From an uncultured Paracoccaceae bacterium (GTDB lineage: Bacteria > Pseudomonadota > Alphaproteobacteria > Rhodobacterales > Rhodobacteraceae), in contig CALLAF010000028.1 in NCBI GenBank assembly GCA_938002605.1, positions 1-48,566 of the forward strand: DNA of 48,566 nt, in the 5' to 3' direction. Under the pieces are notes generated by a model. The model ran no database searches, was not told the DNA's origin, and saw only the letters and a list, made by a program, of their open reading frames with translations. Below are positions 14,638 through 23,428 of this stretch, one piece after another (the first letter of the stretch is position 1; the number at the start of each line of letters is the position of its first letter). The position numbers were made by a program, and so were the translations under genes.

Positions 14638-17406
14638 ATGTCCTTTATTGATCGCCTGACCCGTTGCCCGCGCCCCTTTGATCCTGATCGGGGGGCGGAT
14701 GCGCTTGCTCATTTACCTGATTTGCCCGCGGCATTGGCCCCACTGATTGTGGGGACGGCCGGGTGTAGCCCCTATCTTGCAGGCCTGCTGGAAAAAGAGG
14801 CCGACTGGATTATGCCAGCACTGGACGACCCCGAAGCAGCGGTGCGCGAAATCCTAGCTGAAATTCCGTTGATCACGCTGCAAGATCTGACCGCGCATTT
14901 ACGACAATGCAAACGCCGGATTGCGCTGATCACTGCGCTTGCAGATTTGGGCGGTGTTTGGCCATTGGAAACAGTGACGCAGGTGCTAACCGATTTTGCC
15001 GATGCATCCGTGCAGGCTGCATTGGTGCAACTGGTCGCAGCAGAGGTCGCGCGTGGCAAACTGCCGGGTGGGGATGATCCGGCATTGGCGGGCGGAATGT
15101 TTGCATTGGCGATGGGTAAAATGGGTGCGGGGGAATTGAATTATTCCTCTGATATCGACCTGATTTGCCTGTTTGATGAAACGCGGTTTGACCCCGATGA
15201 TTATCACGCGGTGCGCGCCAGTTTTATCCGCGTCACGCGCAAAATGGCCGCGATGTTGTCTGATGTCCGCGAGGGCGGCTATGTGTTTCGCACAGACCTG
15301 CGTTTGCGTCCGGATGCGTCATCGACGCCTGTGTGCCTGTCGGCGGAAACTGCCGAACGCTATTATGAAAGTCTGGGCCGCACATGGGAACGCGCCGCCT
15401 ATATTAAGGCGCGGTCTTGCGCAGGCGACAATGGCGCGGGCGCGCGTTTTCTAAAGGCGTTGCACCCGTTTGTGTGGCGCAAACACCTTGACTTTGCAGC
15501 GATCCAAGATGCGCACGATATGCGGCTCAAAATTCGTGACCACAAGGGGCTGCACGGTGAATTGGCGCTTGAGGGCCACAACATTAAGCTGGGGCGCGGC
15601 GGTATCCGCGAGATCGAGTTCTTTACACAAACCCGACAATTGATCGCGGGTGGGCGCGATGCATCATTGCGGGTGCGTGGTACGCGCGAAGGTTTGAACG
15701 CGTTGGTAGGCGCAAATTGGTTGCCTGAAGGTGACGCTGTAACGCTTTATGATCATTATAAATATCATCGAGAAGTTGAGCACCGTTTGCAGATGATCAA
15801 CGACCAGCAAACACATCATTTATCCACCGATGCTGAAGGGTTCGAACGGCTTGCAGCCTTTATGGGCACCGAAGTTGCGACACTGCGGCAAGAGATTACG
15901 CAACGCAGCACAGAGGTCCATGCGCTGACCGAAGGTTTTTTTGCGCCCGATGCGCCGCCTGTCGTCGTTGACGATTGGGGGGGCGATGTTGTCGCGCGGT
16001 GGCACAATTACCCTGCGCTACGTTCGCCGCGCGCCGTTGAAATTTTTGAGCGGCTGAAACCTGAAATCCTCGCAAAACTGCAAGAAGCGTCAAAACCAGA
16101 TGAGGCCCTGTTGCAATTTGATGGTTTCTTGGCGGGTTTGCCTGCTGGCGTGCAATTGTTTTCCCTGTTCGAGGCAAATCCGCAGCTGACACAGTTGATC
16201 GTCGATATTGCCGCAACTGCGCCAGCCTTGGCGCAATATCTGTCGCGCAATGCGGGCGTTTTCGATGCGGTTATCGGGGGCGCGTTTTTCGATCCTTGGC
16301 CGGGGCAAGCTGCACTGGAAATAGCCCTAACAGAGGCCCTAGCGCCGCTTGACGACTACGAAATGCAGTTGATTGCTGCACGCCGATGGGCAAAGGAATG
16401 GCATTTTCGGATTGGTGTGCATTTGCTGCGCGGGTTGATAAATGCAGAGGTCGCGGGCCATCAGTATGCCGATTTGGCTGGTGCCGTGGTTGCCGGCTTG
16501 TGGCCTGTTATTGTTGCGGAATTCGAGACAAAACACGGGCCAATGCCGGGGCGGGGCGGTGTTGTGCTGGGTATGGGGTCGCTGGGCGCAGGTCGCTTAA
16601 ATGCAGAATCCGATCTTGATCTGATCATGATTTATGATGCGCAGGGTGTCGATATGTCCGATGGGCGGCGGCCTTTGGCCACGCGCGCCTATTTTGCACG
16701 TCTTACACAGGCGCTTGTCACCGCTTTGTCGGCGCAGATGTCCGAAGGGCGGCTGTACGAAGTAGACATGCGTTTGCGGCCTTCGGGCCGGGCGGGACCA
16801 GTTGCGACTTCTTTTGACGCGTTCAAAAACTACCAAACAAATGAAGCTTGGACTTGGGAACATCTGGCCTTGACGCGCGCACGCGCAATCGCTGGGAATG
16901 CGGAATTGGCCGCGCAAATTGAGAAATTTCGCCAAAAGGTTTTAAAAGAAAAAGGGCAGGGAGCGGCCGTGTTGTCCGATGTTGCGGATATGCGGCGGCG
17001 CATCTCAGAGACAAAACCGCCACAGGGCGCGTGGGACCCCAAGATCGGACCCGGTCGTCTGCAAGATATTGAACTGTTCGCGCAGACGGCCTGTTTGCGT
17101 GCGGGTGCCGTCGCGCGTGATTTATCAGGGCAATTGCAAGCGGGTGTCGTGGATGGCTGGCTGAGTGCCGCAGATGCGCAGGCGCTTGATGTGGCGGCAG
17201 GGCTTATGTGGCGAGTGCAAGCCGTTGCACGGCTATTGACCGGCGGACCGTTGCAGCCGGATGATATTGGTGAAGGGGCAAAGCGATTGATTTTGCGCGA
17301 AACAGACTGTCAGGACTTAGACGCGCTTGCCGCGCAGATGATCGCGCAAGCGGGGGATGCGGACGCGGTGATTTGTCGGATGTTGGGGCTGACAGATGAC
17401 GCGTGA
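14638..17406 (+). CDS. glnE: Bifunctional glutamine synthetase adenylyltransferase/deadenylylase
   Basis: Adds or removes AMP on glutamine synthetase in response to PII protein and glutamine, tuning nitrogen assimilation. The 922 residues carry the expected duplicated architecture. The N-terminal deadenylylase domain has the G-S-x-D-x-D type motif (Asp172, Asp174 in YSSDIDLICLFD). The C-terminal adenylyltransferase domain has its own (Asp659, Asp661 in ESDLDLIMIYD). Each is followed by a helical linker domain, and paired LRLRPD and MRLRPSGRAGP segments mark the active sites. Length is close to the E. coli enzyme. The start ATG has a weak AGGG site. It overlaps a small downstream gene by 11 nt. 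Confidence 0.97.
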   Translation: MSFIDRLTRCPRPFDPDRGADALAHLPDLPAALAPLIVGTAGCSPYLAGLLEKEADWIMPALDDPEAAVREILAEIPLITLQDLTAHLRQCKRRIALITALADLGGVWPLETVTQVLTDFADASVQAALVQLVAAEVARGKLPGGDDPALAGGMFALAMGKMGAGELNYSSDIDLICLFDETRFDPDDYHAVRASFIRVTRKMAAMLSDVREGGYVFRTDLRLRPDASSTPVCLSAETAERYYESLGRTWERAAYIKARSCAGDNGAGARFLKALHPFVWRKHLDFAAIQDAHDMRLKIRDHKGLHGELALEGHNIKLGRGGIREIEFFTQTRQLIAGGRDASLRVRGTREGLNALVGANWLPEGDAVTLYDHYKYHREVEHRLQMINDQQTHHLSTDAEGFERLAAFMGTEVATLRQEITQRSTEVHALTEGFFAPDAPPVVVDDWGGDVVARWHNYPALRSPRAVEIFERLKPEILAKLQEASKPDEALLQFDGFLAGLPAGVQLFSLFEANPQLTQLIVDIAATAPALAQYLSRNAGVFDAVIGGAFFDPWPGQAALEIALTEALAPLDDYEMQLIAARRWAKEWHFRIGVHLLRGLINAEVAGHQYADLAGAVVAGLWPVIVAEFETKHGPMPGRGGVVLGMGSLGAGRLNAESDLDLIMIYDAQGVDMSDGRRPLATRAYFARLTQALVTALSAQMSEGRLYEVDMRLRPSGRAGPVATSFDAFKNYQTNEAWTWEHLALTRARAIAGNAELAAQIEKFRQKVLKEKGQGAAVLSDVADMRRRISETKPPQGAWDPKIGPGRLQDIELFAQTACLRAGAVARDLSGQLQAGVVDGWLSAADAQALDVAAGLMWRVQAVARLLTGGPLQPDDIGEGAKRLILRETDCQDLDALAAQMIAQAGDADAVICRMLGLTDDA

Positions 17407-17665
17407 TCCGATTGATCCAACCGGGTTGATCGCGGAATCGTTTTTGATTGATGGTATTTCGCTGGCCGAATGCCGCACCATTTTTCTGGAATGGGCCATG
17501 GGCATACCGGCCGAGGTCGATACGCTGGCGGCGGTGAAAACCCACCTTGCGCGTCATCGTGATGACCAGCCAGATCACCCGATGATTGCAACCCTTGAGG
17601 CCGCGTTGGGCGATGTGCGCCCGCCCAAGCGCAGGGGCGGAAGGCGGGCGCGTGTGCCTGATTAA
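17396..17665 (+). CDS. Small hypothetical protein coupled to glnE
   Basis: 89 residues, starting inside the last codons of glnE (11-nt overlap), which suggests translational coupling. The start reads MTRDPIDPTGLIAESF. The middle is a mixed hydrophobic and acidic segment with helix-forming content (CRTIFLEWAMGIP; AAVKTHLARH), and the C-terminus is strongly basic (PPKRRGGRRAR). No membrane segment, signal or catalytic motif is visible. I do not recognise a named family; the coding frame is supported by the overlap, third-position bias and the stop abutting the eda stop. A nitrogen-related role would be speculation. Confidence 0.7.
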   Translation: MTRDPIDPTGLIAESFLIDGISLAECRTIFLEWAMGIPAEVDTLAAVKTHLARHRDDQPDHPMIATLEAALGDVRPPKRRGGRRARVPD

Positions 17666-18310
17666 TTAGCTCACTTGTAGCTGTGACGCTTCGCGTGCAA
17701 TCTCTTCGATGCCTGCCCAATCGCTTGCGGCAACCAGATCTTTTGGTGCAACCCATGACCCGCCAACACATAATGTGTTGCTTAGGCTTAGATAATCATT
17801 GGCGTTTTTCAGGCTCACGCCACCTGTTGGGCAGAATTTGACCTGCGGGATCGGTGCGCCAATCGCTTTTAGCGCGGGTGCGCCGCCGTTGGCCTCGGCG
17901 GGAAAGAATTTTTGTACGGTGTAGCCGCGCTCAAGCAGGCGCATGGCTTCGGACGCAGTGGCAATGCCAGGTAAAAGCGGCATGTCGTTGGCTTCGCAAG
18001 CGTCCAGCAGGCGATCTGTTGCGCCGGGTGCCACGCCAAAGGTCGCGCCTGCTTTTTTGGCAGCTTCGACGTCTTGCGATGTCAGCAAAGTGCCTGCGCC
18101 GACAACGCCGCCTGCAACGCTGGCCATTTCGCGGATCACGTCAAGCGCTGCCGGGGTGCGCAATGTGACCTCAAGTGCGGGCAGGCCGCCTGCGATCAAT
18201 GCGCGGGCAAGGTCAGCGGCTTTGCTGGCATCTTCAACAACCAAAACAGGGACCACAGGCGCCAATTGGCAGACTTTGGTGGCGGCGGCAGAGGCTTCTT
18301 GTGGGGTCAT
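17666..18310 (-). CDS. eda: KDPG aldolase
   Basis: Cleaves 2-keto-3-deoxy-6-phosphogluconate to pyruvate and glyceraldehyde 3-phosphate, the last step of the Entner-Doudoroff pathway. At 214 residues it is the normal length. The class I active site is complete: Glu47 in LEVTLRT and the Schiff-base Lys134 in VQKFFPAE. GAGTLLT, FGVAPG and PTGGVS mark the barrel strands and phosphate site. It lies 78 bp downstream of edd on the same strand. Its stop directly abuts the stop of the small gene after glnE. Confidence 0.96.
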   Translation of the reverse strand: MTPQEASAAATKVCQLAPVVPVLVVEDASKAADLARALIAGGLPALEVTLRTPAALDVIREMASVAGGVVGAGTLLTSQDVEAAKKAGATFGVAPGATDRLLDACEANDMPLLPGIATASEAMRLLERGYTVQKFFPAEANGGAPALKAIGAPIPQVKFCPTGGVSLKNANDYLSLSNTLCVGGSWVAPKDLVAASDWAGIEEIAREASQLQVS

Positions 18311-18388
18311 GATCTAGGCTTTCATCTTTGGTTTGTGGCATGGCGCGCGGGCGCACCATACTAGTATACTTATCGGAAAACGTAACGG

Positions 18389-20194
18389 TTAGACAACCAC
18401 CGCCGCGCCATCAGACGACAGGCCGACATTGCGCCGGAACACTTCGAACAATTCACGGCCAACGCCGTTGCCGTTGCCTGTCAGGTCCGCGACGGCTGGG
18501 GTGCGGGTGCCGAGATCAACATCCAACACATCGATGGTTCCCTTGGTCGCATCTAGCCGGATGATATCGCCATCTTGGATCAGGCTGATCGGCCCATTGT
18601 CCGCCGCCTCGGGGGACAGGTGGATTGCAGATGGCACTTTGCCAGACGCGCCAGACATGCGCCCATCCGTGACCAACGCCACCTTAAGCCCGCGGTCTTG
18701 CAAGATAGCCAGCGTTGGGGTCAGCCCGTGCAGTTCCGGCATCCCGTTAGATTTAGGCCCTTGGAAACGTACCACAATAATCGTGTCGCTTGTCAGCTCG
18801 CCTGCTTTGAACGCGTCTTTGACCGCTTCTTGCGTGTGGAAAATGCGTGCAGGAGCTTCGACAATGTGGCGTTCTTTGGCAACGGCTGAGGCTTTGATCA
18901 CACCGCGCCCAAGATTGCCTTGCAGTTGCTTAAGCCCGCCTTCGGGTTGGAATGGATCACTGGCAGGACGCAAGATTTTTTCGTTTTGTGATTTGCCGGC
19001 GCCCGGCACATAGCTGATACGCCCATCTGTCAGTCTGGGTTCTTGGGTATAAAGATGCAGCCCGTCGCCTGCGACTGTTTTCACGTCATCATGCAAAAGT
19101 CCCGCATTCAACAATTCGCCGATCATGAACCCAAGCCCGCCAGCTGCGTGGAAATGGTTCACATCCGCCAGCCCGTTTGGATAAACTTTGGCCATCAGCG
19201 GTGTCACGTCGGACAGATCGCTAAAATCTTGCAAATCAAGGATAATCCCCGCGGCCCGTGCCATCGCGGGCAGGTGCAGCACAAGGTTGGTTGATCCACC
19301 CGTGGCCATCAGCCCGACAAGCCCGTTCACAAAGGCTTTTTCATCCAGCACTTCGCAGGTTGGCGTGAATTGATTGCCAAGCGCTGTGATCTCTAGCGCG
19401 CGTTCAGTGCCAGCCACTGTCAGCGCATCGCGCATCGGTGTGTTCGGGTTCACAAATGACGCACCCGGCAGGTGTAACCCCATGAATTCCATTAACATTT
19501 GGTTGGTGTTGGCTGTGCCGTAAAACGTACAGGTGCCCGGCCCATGATATGACGCCATTTCCGATTTCATCAATTCATCGCGCCCAATTTCACCAAGCGC
19601 AAATTGCTGGCGCACTTTGGCCTTTTCATCATTGGGCAAGCCTGATGTCATTGGCCCTGCAGGCAAAAACACGCTCGGAATATAGCCAAATGTGGCAGCG
19701 GCCATCACAAGGCCGGGAATGATTTTATCACAGACGCCCAGATAGATCACCGCGTCAAAGACGTTATGCGACAGGCCAACACCTGCGGCCAAGGCGATCA
19801 CATCACGTGAAAATAGCGATAGCTCCATACCCGTCTGGCCTTGGGTGACGCCATCACACATGGCTGGCACACCGCCCGCAACCTGCGCAGTCCCACCTGC
19901 GGCCCGCGCAGCGGCGCGGATAAGGTTGGGATATTGCTCAAATGGCTGATGCGCGGACAGCATATCGTTATAGGCAGATATGATACCAATATTTGGCGCG
20001 CGCCCGGCTGCCAATGTGTCTTTGTCTTCACCCATTGCCGCGTAAGCATGTGCGAGGTTTCCACAGGCCATATGCGCCCGGCGGGGGCCTTCGGATGCGG
20101 CATTGGCCATATTTTCAAGATAGGTTTGACGCGTTTCTTCCGATCGCGCACGAATCCGGTCTGTCACGGCAAGAATGGTGGGATGAAGTGGCAT
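18389..20194 (-). CDS. edd: Phosphogluconate dehydratase
   Basis: Converts 6-phosphogluconate to KDPG, the committed Entner-Doudoroff step, using an iron-sulfur cluster of the IlvD/Edd family. Motifs include NIGIISAYNDMLSAHQPF, GGVPAMCDGVTQGQ with a cluster cysteine, YLGVCDKIIPG with another, and the C-terminal VTDGRMSGASGKVP. The ATG at 20194 is used because AGGA lies 7 nt upstream; it gives 601 residues, the family length, while upstream in-frame ATGs lack ribosome sites. A perfect LacI-type palindrome lies about 45 bp upstream. It forms an operon with eda. Confidence 0.95.
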   Translation of the reverse strand: MPLHPTILAVTDRIRARSEETRQTYLENMANAASEGPRRAHMACGNLAHAYAAMGEDKDTLAAGRAPNIGIISAYNDMLSAHQPFEQYPNLIRAAARAAGGTAQVAGGVPAMCDGVTQGQTGMELSLFSRDVIALAAGVGLSHNVFDAVIYLGVCDKIIPGLVMAAATFGYIPSVFLPAGPMTSGLPNDEKAKVRQQFALGEIGRDELMKSEMASYHGPGTCTFYGTANTNQMLMEFMGLHLPGASFVNPNTPMRDALTVAGTERALEITALGNQFTPTCEVLDEKAFVNGLVGLMATGGSTNLVLHLPAMARAAGIILDLQDFSDLSDVTPLMAKVYPNGLADVNHFHAAGGLGFMIGELLNAGLLHDDVKTVAGDGLHLYTQEPRLTDGRISYVPGAGKSQNEKILRPASDPFQPEGGLKQLQGNLGRGVIKASAVAKERHIVEAPARIFHTQEAVKDAFKAGELTSDTIIVVRFQGPKSNGMPELHGLTPTLAILQDRGLKVALVTDGRMSGASGKVPSAIHLSPEAADNGPISLIQDGDIIRLDATKGTIDVLDVDLGTRTPAVADLTGNGNGVGRELFEVFRRNVGLSSDGAAVVV

Positions 20195-20237
20195 TGGCTT
20201 CCTCATGGGGTGTATCTGCGTGCAAGTTACCACAAAG

Positions 20238-20251
20238 TGTTAGCGCTAACA
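20238..20251. promoter_or_regulatory. LacI-family operator upstream of edd
   Basis: TGTTAGCGCTAACA is a perfect 14-bp palindrome with the central CG step typical of LacI/GalR-family operators. It lies 44 bp before the edd start, where a repressor would overlap the promoter. No lacI-type gene is in the window, so the regulator is probably encoded elsewhere and responds to a sugar-acid signal. Confidence 0.75.
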
Positions 20252-20371
20252 AGTGAGTCGCCGCAGATAAAATTGTCTTATTGTTAGCCTGTTTCGCGTA
20301 ATTGCTTATCACGGTGCCGCGCCTATGATATGCGGCCCGGAAATGCGAAACAGAACAAATGGGATACAGAT

Positions 20372-20923
20372 ATGATCGTGATGAAACGATTGCTGGCAAT
20401 GATCATGCTTATTGGGGCGATGGCCGCCTGTGCGGGGCCGGGATCGGATCCGCGCCCGGTGATGGATCGGTCGTATACCCTGCAATCGTTAAATTTTGTC
20501 GCGACGCCGGGGCTCGTGGTGTCTGAAGAGAACCGGTATTATCCGCAAGCCGACATCGTCTGGCGCGGTGATAGCCCGGGACCACGTATCGCACAGATTG
20601 GCGCGATGTTCGAAACGGCTGCCGCGCGCACTGCATCTGTAATTCGCGGTGACGTGCCCGTGACCTTGGATATTCAGTTGATCCGCTTTCATGGCGTGAC
20701 GGAAAAAACCCGTGGTTCTGTCGGTGGTGTTTACAACATTATCTTTATGATGACCGTGCGCGACGCCCGCACGGGTGCAGTGATTGAACCCGCGCGCCGT
20801 ATTGAGGCAAATCTGAAAGCCCCCGGTGGCAGCCAAGCACAAGCGCTTGAGCGTGCAGGCCGTACTGAAAAGGTTGAAGTGGTGGATTTCTTGACAGCTA
20901 CATTGCGTAATGAACTGATCTAA
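20372..20923 (+). CDS. DUF6778-like lipoprotein
   Basis: 183 residues from the ATG at 20372. A hydrophobic signal ends in a lipobox (AACAG), so the mature protein would carry a lipid on Cys22 and sit in the envelope. The remainder is soluble and mostly beta: YTLQSLNFVATPGLVVSE, a central VPVTLDIQLIRFHGVTEK block, and YNIIFMMTVRDARTG. This resembles small Rhodobacterales lipoproteins grouped as DUF6778. The frame reaches back to 20330 but has no ribosome site there; GGGA precedes the chosen ATG. It diverges from edd and lies 49 bp upstream of the methyltransferase gene. Function unknown. Confidence 0.7.
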   Translation: MIVMKRLLAMIMLIGAMAACAGPGSDPRPVMDRSYTLQSLNFVATPGLVVSEENRYYPQADIVWRGDSPGPRIAQIGAMFETAAARTASVIRGDVPVTLDIQLIRFHGVTEKTRGSVGGVYNIIFMMTVRDARTGAVIEPARRIEANLKAPGGSQAQALERAGRTEKVEVVDFLTATLRNELI

Positions 20924-20972
20924 AAACGCGGCACCTTTCCAAAGGGTGGTGAATAGGGGTAGGAGGTCAGAT

Positions 20973-22184
20973 ATGAATACATCTGATACCGCCCCCGCCA
21001 CTATGCCTGTCGTCCGCCTGATCCCCAAGGCCGAAGCCCGCGCAATCCGCCACGGCTACCCTTGGGTCTATGCCAATGAATTAGTGACCGACCGACGCAC
21101 CCGCAATCTAACGCCCGGTACAATTGCCCGGCTTGAAGATGCAAACCGCACCCCGATGGGGGTGGTTGCAGTGACGCCTGCGTCTAAGATCATTTGCCGG
21201 ATGCTGGATCAAGACCCCGACGCAGTGATTGATCAGGCGTGGTTCAACACCCGATTGACCCGTGCGCTGGCGCACCGCGACCGCCTATATGACGCACCAT
21301 TCTACCGCCTTGTGCATGCTGAGGCTGATGGGCTTCCCGGTGTTGTGATTGACCGGTTTGGTGACACGGCCGTCGTGCAGCCAAACGCGGCATGGGCGGA
21401 TGTGTTGATCACACCGCTGGTTGCCGCATTGCAAGAGGTCACTGGCGTCACTACCGTTATTATGAACGGGACAGGACGGGCGCGCACGCTTGAAGGGCTA
21501 GAAGAAAAGACCGAAGTCATCGTCGGCGCAGCCCCAACCGGCCCGATCCCCGTACCAATGAATGGCGCAACCTATATGGCGGATGTCATGGGCGGTCAGA
21601 AAACGGGCCTGTTCTTTGATCAACGGCCCAACCATGCCTTTGCGGCAGGGCTATCCAAAGATGCACGTGTTCTTGACGTGTTTTCGCATGTCGGTGGCTT
21701 TGGTCTGGCCGCACTCGCAGGCGGCGCAAAATCCGCGCTCGCGGTTGATGGGTCTGCGCCGGCGCTTGCGCTGGCCGAACAGGGTGCTGTTGAAATGGGC
21801 GCGGCTGATCGGTTCGCAACCCGCAAAGGCGATGCATTTGATGTGCTGGCCACCTTGGCCGAGGAAGACGAACAATTCGACGTTGTGGTTTGTGATCCGC
21901 CTGCCTTTGCGCCCACACGTAACGCGGCCGAAGCGGGCTTGCGCGCCTATGAGCGGGTTGCGCGTTTGGCCGCACCTTTGGTAACCGAAGGTGGGTATCT
22001 TGTGCTGTGTTCATGTTCGCATGCGGCTGACATCACTAAATTCCGCAATGCATCTGCACGCGGCATCGGTCGCGCCGGGCGGCGTGGACAGATTATCTAT
22101 ACCGGGTTTGCCGGGCCTGATCATCCGCAGCTGCCACATCTGGCCGAAAGCGGATACCTTAAGGTCATCGTTTTCCGCCTATGA
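20973..22184 (+). CDS. RlmI-like SAM-dependent rRNA methyltransferase (RSP_2647-type)
   Basis: Predicted to methylate a 23S rRNA base. The 403 residues start with an RNA-binding PUA-like region (RAIRHGYPWVYANE near 25-38), then an EEHEE-like segment with VIDRFGD. The Rossmann methyltransferase core has FFDQRPN, VLDVFSHVGGFGLAA (SAM loop), AVDGSAPAL and the CDPP motif at 307-310. This is the RlmI architecture, whose E. coli member makes m5C1962. A second conserved Cys lies in VLCSCSH near 347. The start at 20973 follows an excellent TAGGAGG site. Its stop overlaps the next start by 4 nt (ATGA). Confidence 0.85.
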   Translation: MNTSDTAPATMPVVRLIPKAEARAIRHGYPWVYANELVTDRRTRNLTPGTIARLEDANRTPMGVVAVTPASKIICRMLDQDPDAVIDQAWFNTRLTRALAHRDRLYDAPFYRLVHAEADGLPGVVIDRFGDTAVVQPNAAWADVLITPLVAALQEVTGVTTVIMNGTGRARTLEGLEEKTEVIVGAAPTGPIPVPMNGATYMADVMGGQKTGLFFDQRPNHAFAAGLSKDARVLDVFSHVGGFGLAALAGGAKSALAVDGSAPALALAEQGAVEMGAADRFATRKGDAFDVLATLAEEDEQFDVVVCDPPAFAPTRNAAEAGLRAYERVARLAAPLVTEGGYLVLCSCSHAADITKFRNASARGIGRAGRRGQIIYTGFAGPDHPQLPHLAESGYLKVIVFRL

Positions 22185-22723
22185 GGGTGATGATCGACGC
22201 CTGCGTGCTTTACCCAACAGTCATGCGCGAAGTTGTGCTTGGCTGTGCGCAGGCCGGATTGTTTGAACCGCGCTGGAGCCCGCGTATCTTAGAAGAATGG
22301 GCGCGCGCGACACGTAAACTGGGGCCAGAGGCCGAAGTTTTCGCACGCGGCGAAATCGCCGCCCTTGGCGCGCAATTCCCCAAGGCCTGTGTCAGCTATG
22401 ATCCCGCGCGCGAGGCACAGTTTTGGCTGCCTGACCCGGGTGATATTCACGTGCTGACGGCGGCTGTAATCGGATCGTGTGACGCGGTGCTGACAGTGAA
22501 CGCCAAAGATTTTCCTGGCAATATTTTGGGCGAAGAAGGGCTGATGAGGCGTGATCCCGATGGGTTTTTGTGCCAATTTTTCGCACAGTCCCCAGATACC
22601 GTGCGCCCAGTTGCCGACCGGGTATTGGCCGAGGCGAACCGCCTATCAGACCGCCCGTGGGAAATGCGTGCATTGATGAAAAAGGCAAGGCTACCAAGGT
22701 TCGGTAAAGCACTGGTCGCCTAG
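22181..22723 (+). CDS. PIN-domain protein, RSP_2648 family
   Basis: A 180-residue PIN-fold protein, expected to be a metal-dependent ribonuclease. The opening VMIDACVLYP gives the first catalytic Asp (Asp6). An acidic residue follows in ILEEWARA, and the third and fourth lie in LPDPGDIHVLTAA (Asp near 86 and 89). VLTVNAKDF is the usual next strand. Its ATG overlaps the methyltransferase stop, so the two are co-translated. No antitoxin-like gene is adjacent, which argues against an ordinary VapC toxin. RNA processing linked to the rRNA methyltransferase is an inference. Its stop codon overlaps that of the convergent protease gene within CTAG. Confidence 0.82.
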   Translation: MRVMIDACVLYPTVMREVVLGCAQAGLFEPRWSPRILEEWARATRKLGPEAEVFARGEIAALGAQFPKACVSYDPAREAQFWLPDPGDIHVLTAAVIGSCDAVLTVNAKDFPGNILGEEGLMRRDPDGFLCQFFAQSPDTVRPVADRVLAEANRLSDRPWEMRALMKKARLPRFGKALVA

Positions 22724-23400
22724 CGCCATTTGGCTTCATTGGCCTCAATCGCGGCAATACGTTGCGCCGTTTTCGGGTGGCTCAGCAACCAAGCAGGGGT
22801 GGTCGCGCCGCGTGCCCCTGTCAGTGTTTCCAGCTTTTTGAATAGGGCCTTTTGCGGTGCGGTACCGATCCCGGCCTTGGTCAAAAGGGCCGAGGCATAG
22901 GCGTCTGCCTCAAACTCATCCTTGCGTGATATCCCTGCGGCCACGAGGCGCATCGCCATCCCCGCAAGCCAAGGGCCGATCACAGGGATAAACCGGTTGA
23001 GCACCATCGCAAGCGCCGTGCGCATCGCATTTTGGCCCGAAAAATCAATCATCCGGCGCTTTGCGTGACCCAAGGCGACATGCCCCAATTCATGCGCGAT
23101 CACTGATGCCATCTCATCTGCGCTGACTTTGCCCTCAAGGTATTTTTCATAAAACCCACGGGTGATAAAAATCCGCCCATCAGCCACGGCAAGACCGTTC
23201 ACAGGATCAATTTCATAGATATGCACGCGAATGCGGTCGATATCTAATGCCTTGGCCATACGGTTCATCATTTGATTCAAACCCGGATCAACCAATTCGG
23301 TATATTTCGCGTCCAACTCGCGCGCGGTCCGCCAAACCGAAAACCGGTACATCGCAAGGCCATAAAGTACGGCCAATAGGATAGGGGCTAATTTGATCAT
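22720..23400 (-). CDS. M48-family membrane metalloprotease
   Basis: Zinc protease of 226 residues with the HtpX/Ste24-like core. An N-terminal hydrophobic anchor (3-18) is followed by the substrate groove strand GLAVADGRIFITRGF, the zinc motif HELGH at 103-107 and the third ligand Glu in DEFEADAYA near 162. A second hydrophobic stretch near 128-158 could re-enter the membrane. The C-terminal LLSHPKTAQRIAAIE is typical of M48. It is the last gene of the seven-gene minus-strand run beginning with moxR, 28 bp after the MOSC gene. It probably degrades or monitors misfolded envelope proteins, by family inference. Confidence 0.9.
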   Translation of the reverse strand: MIKLAPILLAVLYGLAMYRFSVWRTARELDAKYTELVDPGLNQMMNRMAKALDIDRIRVHIYEIDPVNGLAVADGRIFITRGFYEKYLEGKVSADEMASVIAHELGHVALGHAKRRMIDFSGQNAMRTALAMVLNRFIPVIGPWLAGMAMRLVAAGISRKDEFEADAYASALLTKAGIGTAPQKALFKKLETLTGARGATTPAWLLSHPKTAQRIAAIEANEAKWR

Positions 23401-23428
23401 AGCGTTAATATGGCGTGAAACTGGCTTA

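Noticed and set aside
22181-22723. PIN gene as a toxin of a toxin-antitoxin pair
   Set aside because: No small DNA-binding antitoxin lies next to it; the partner is an rRNA methyltransferase.
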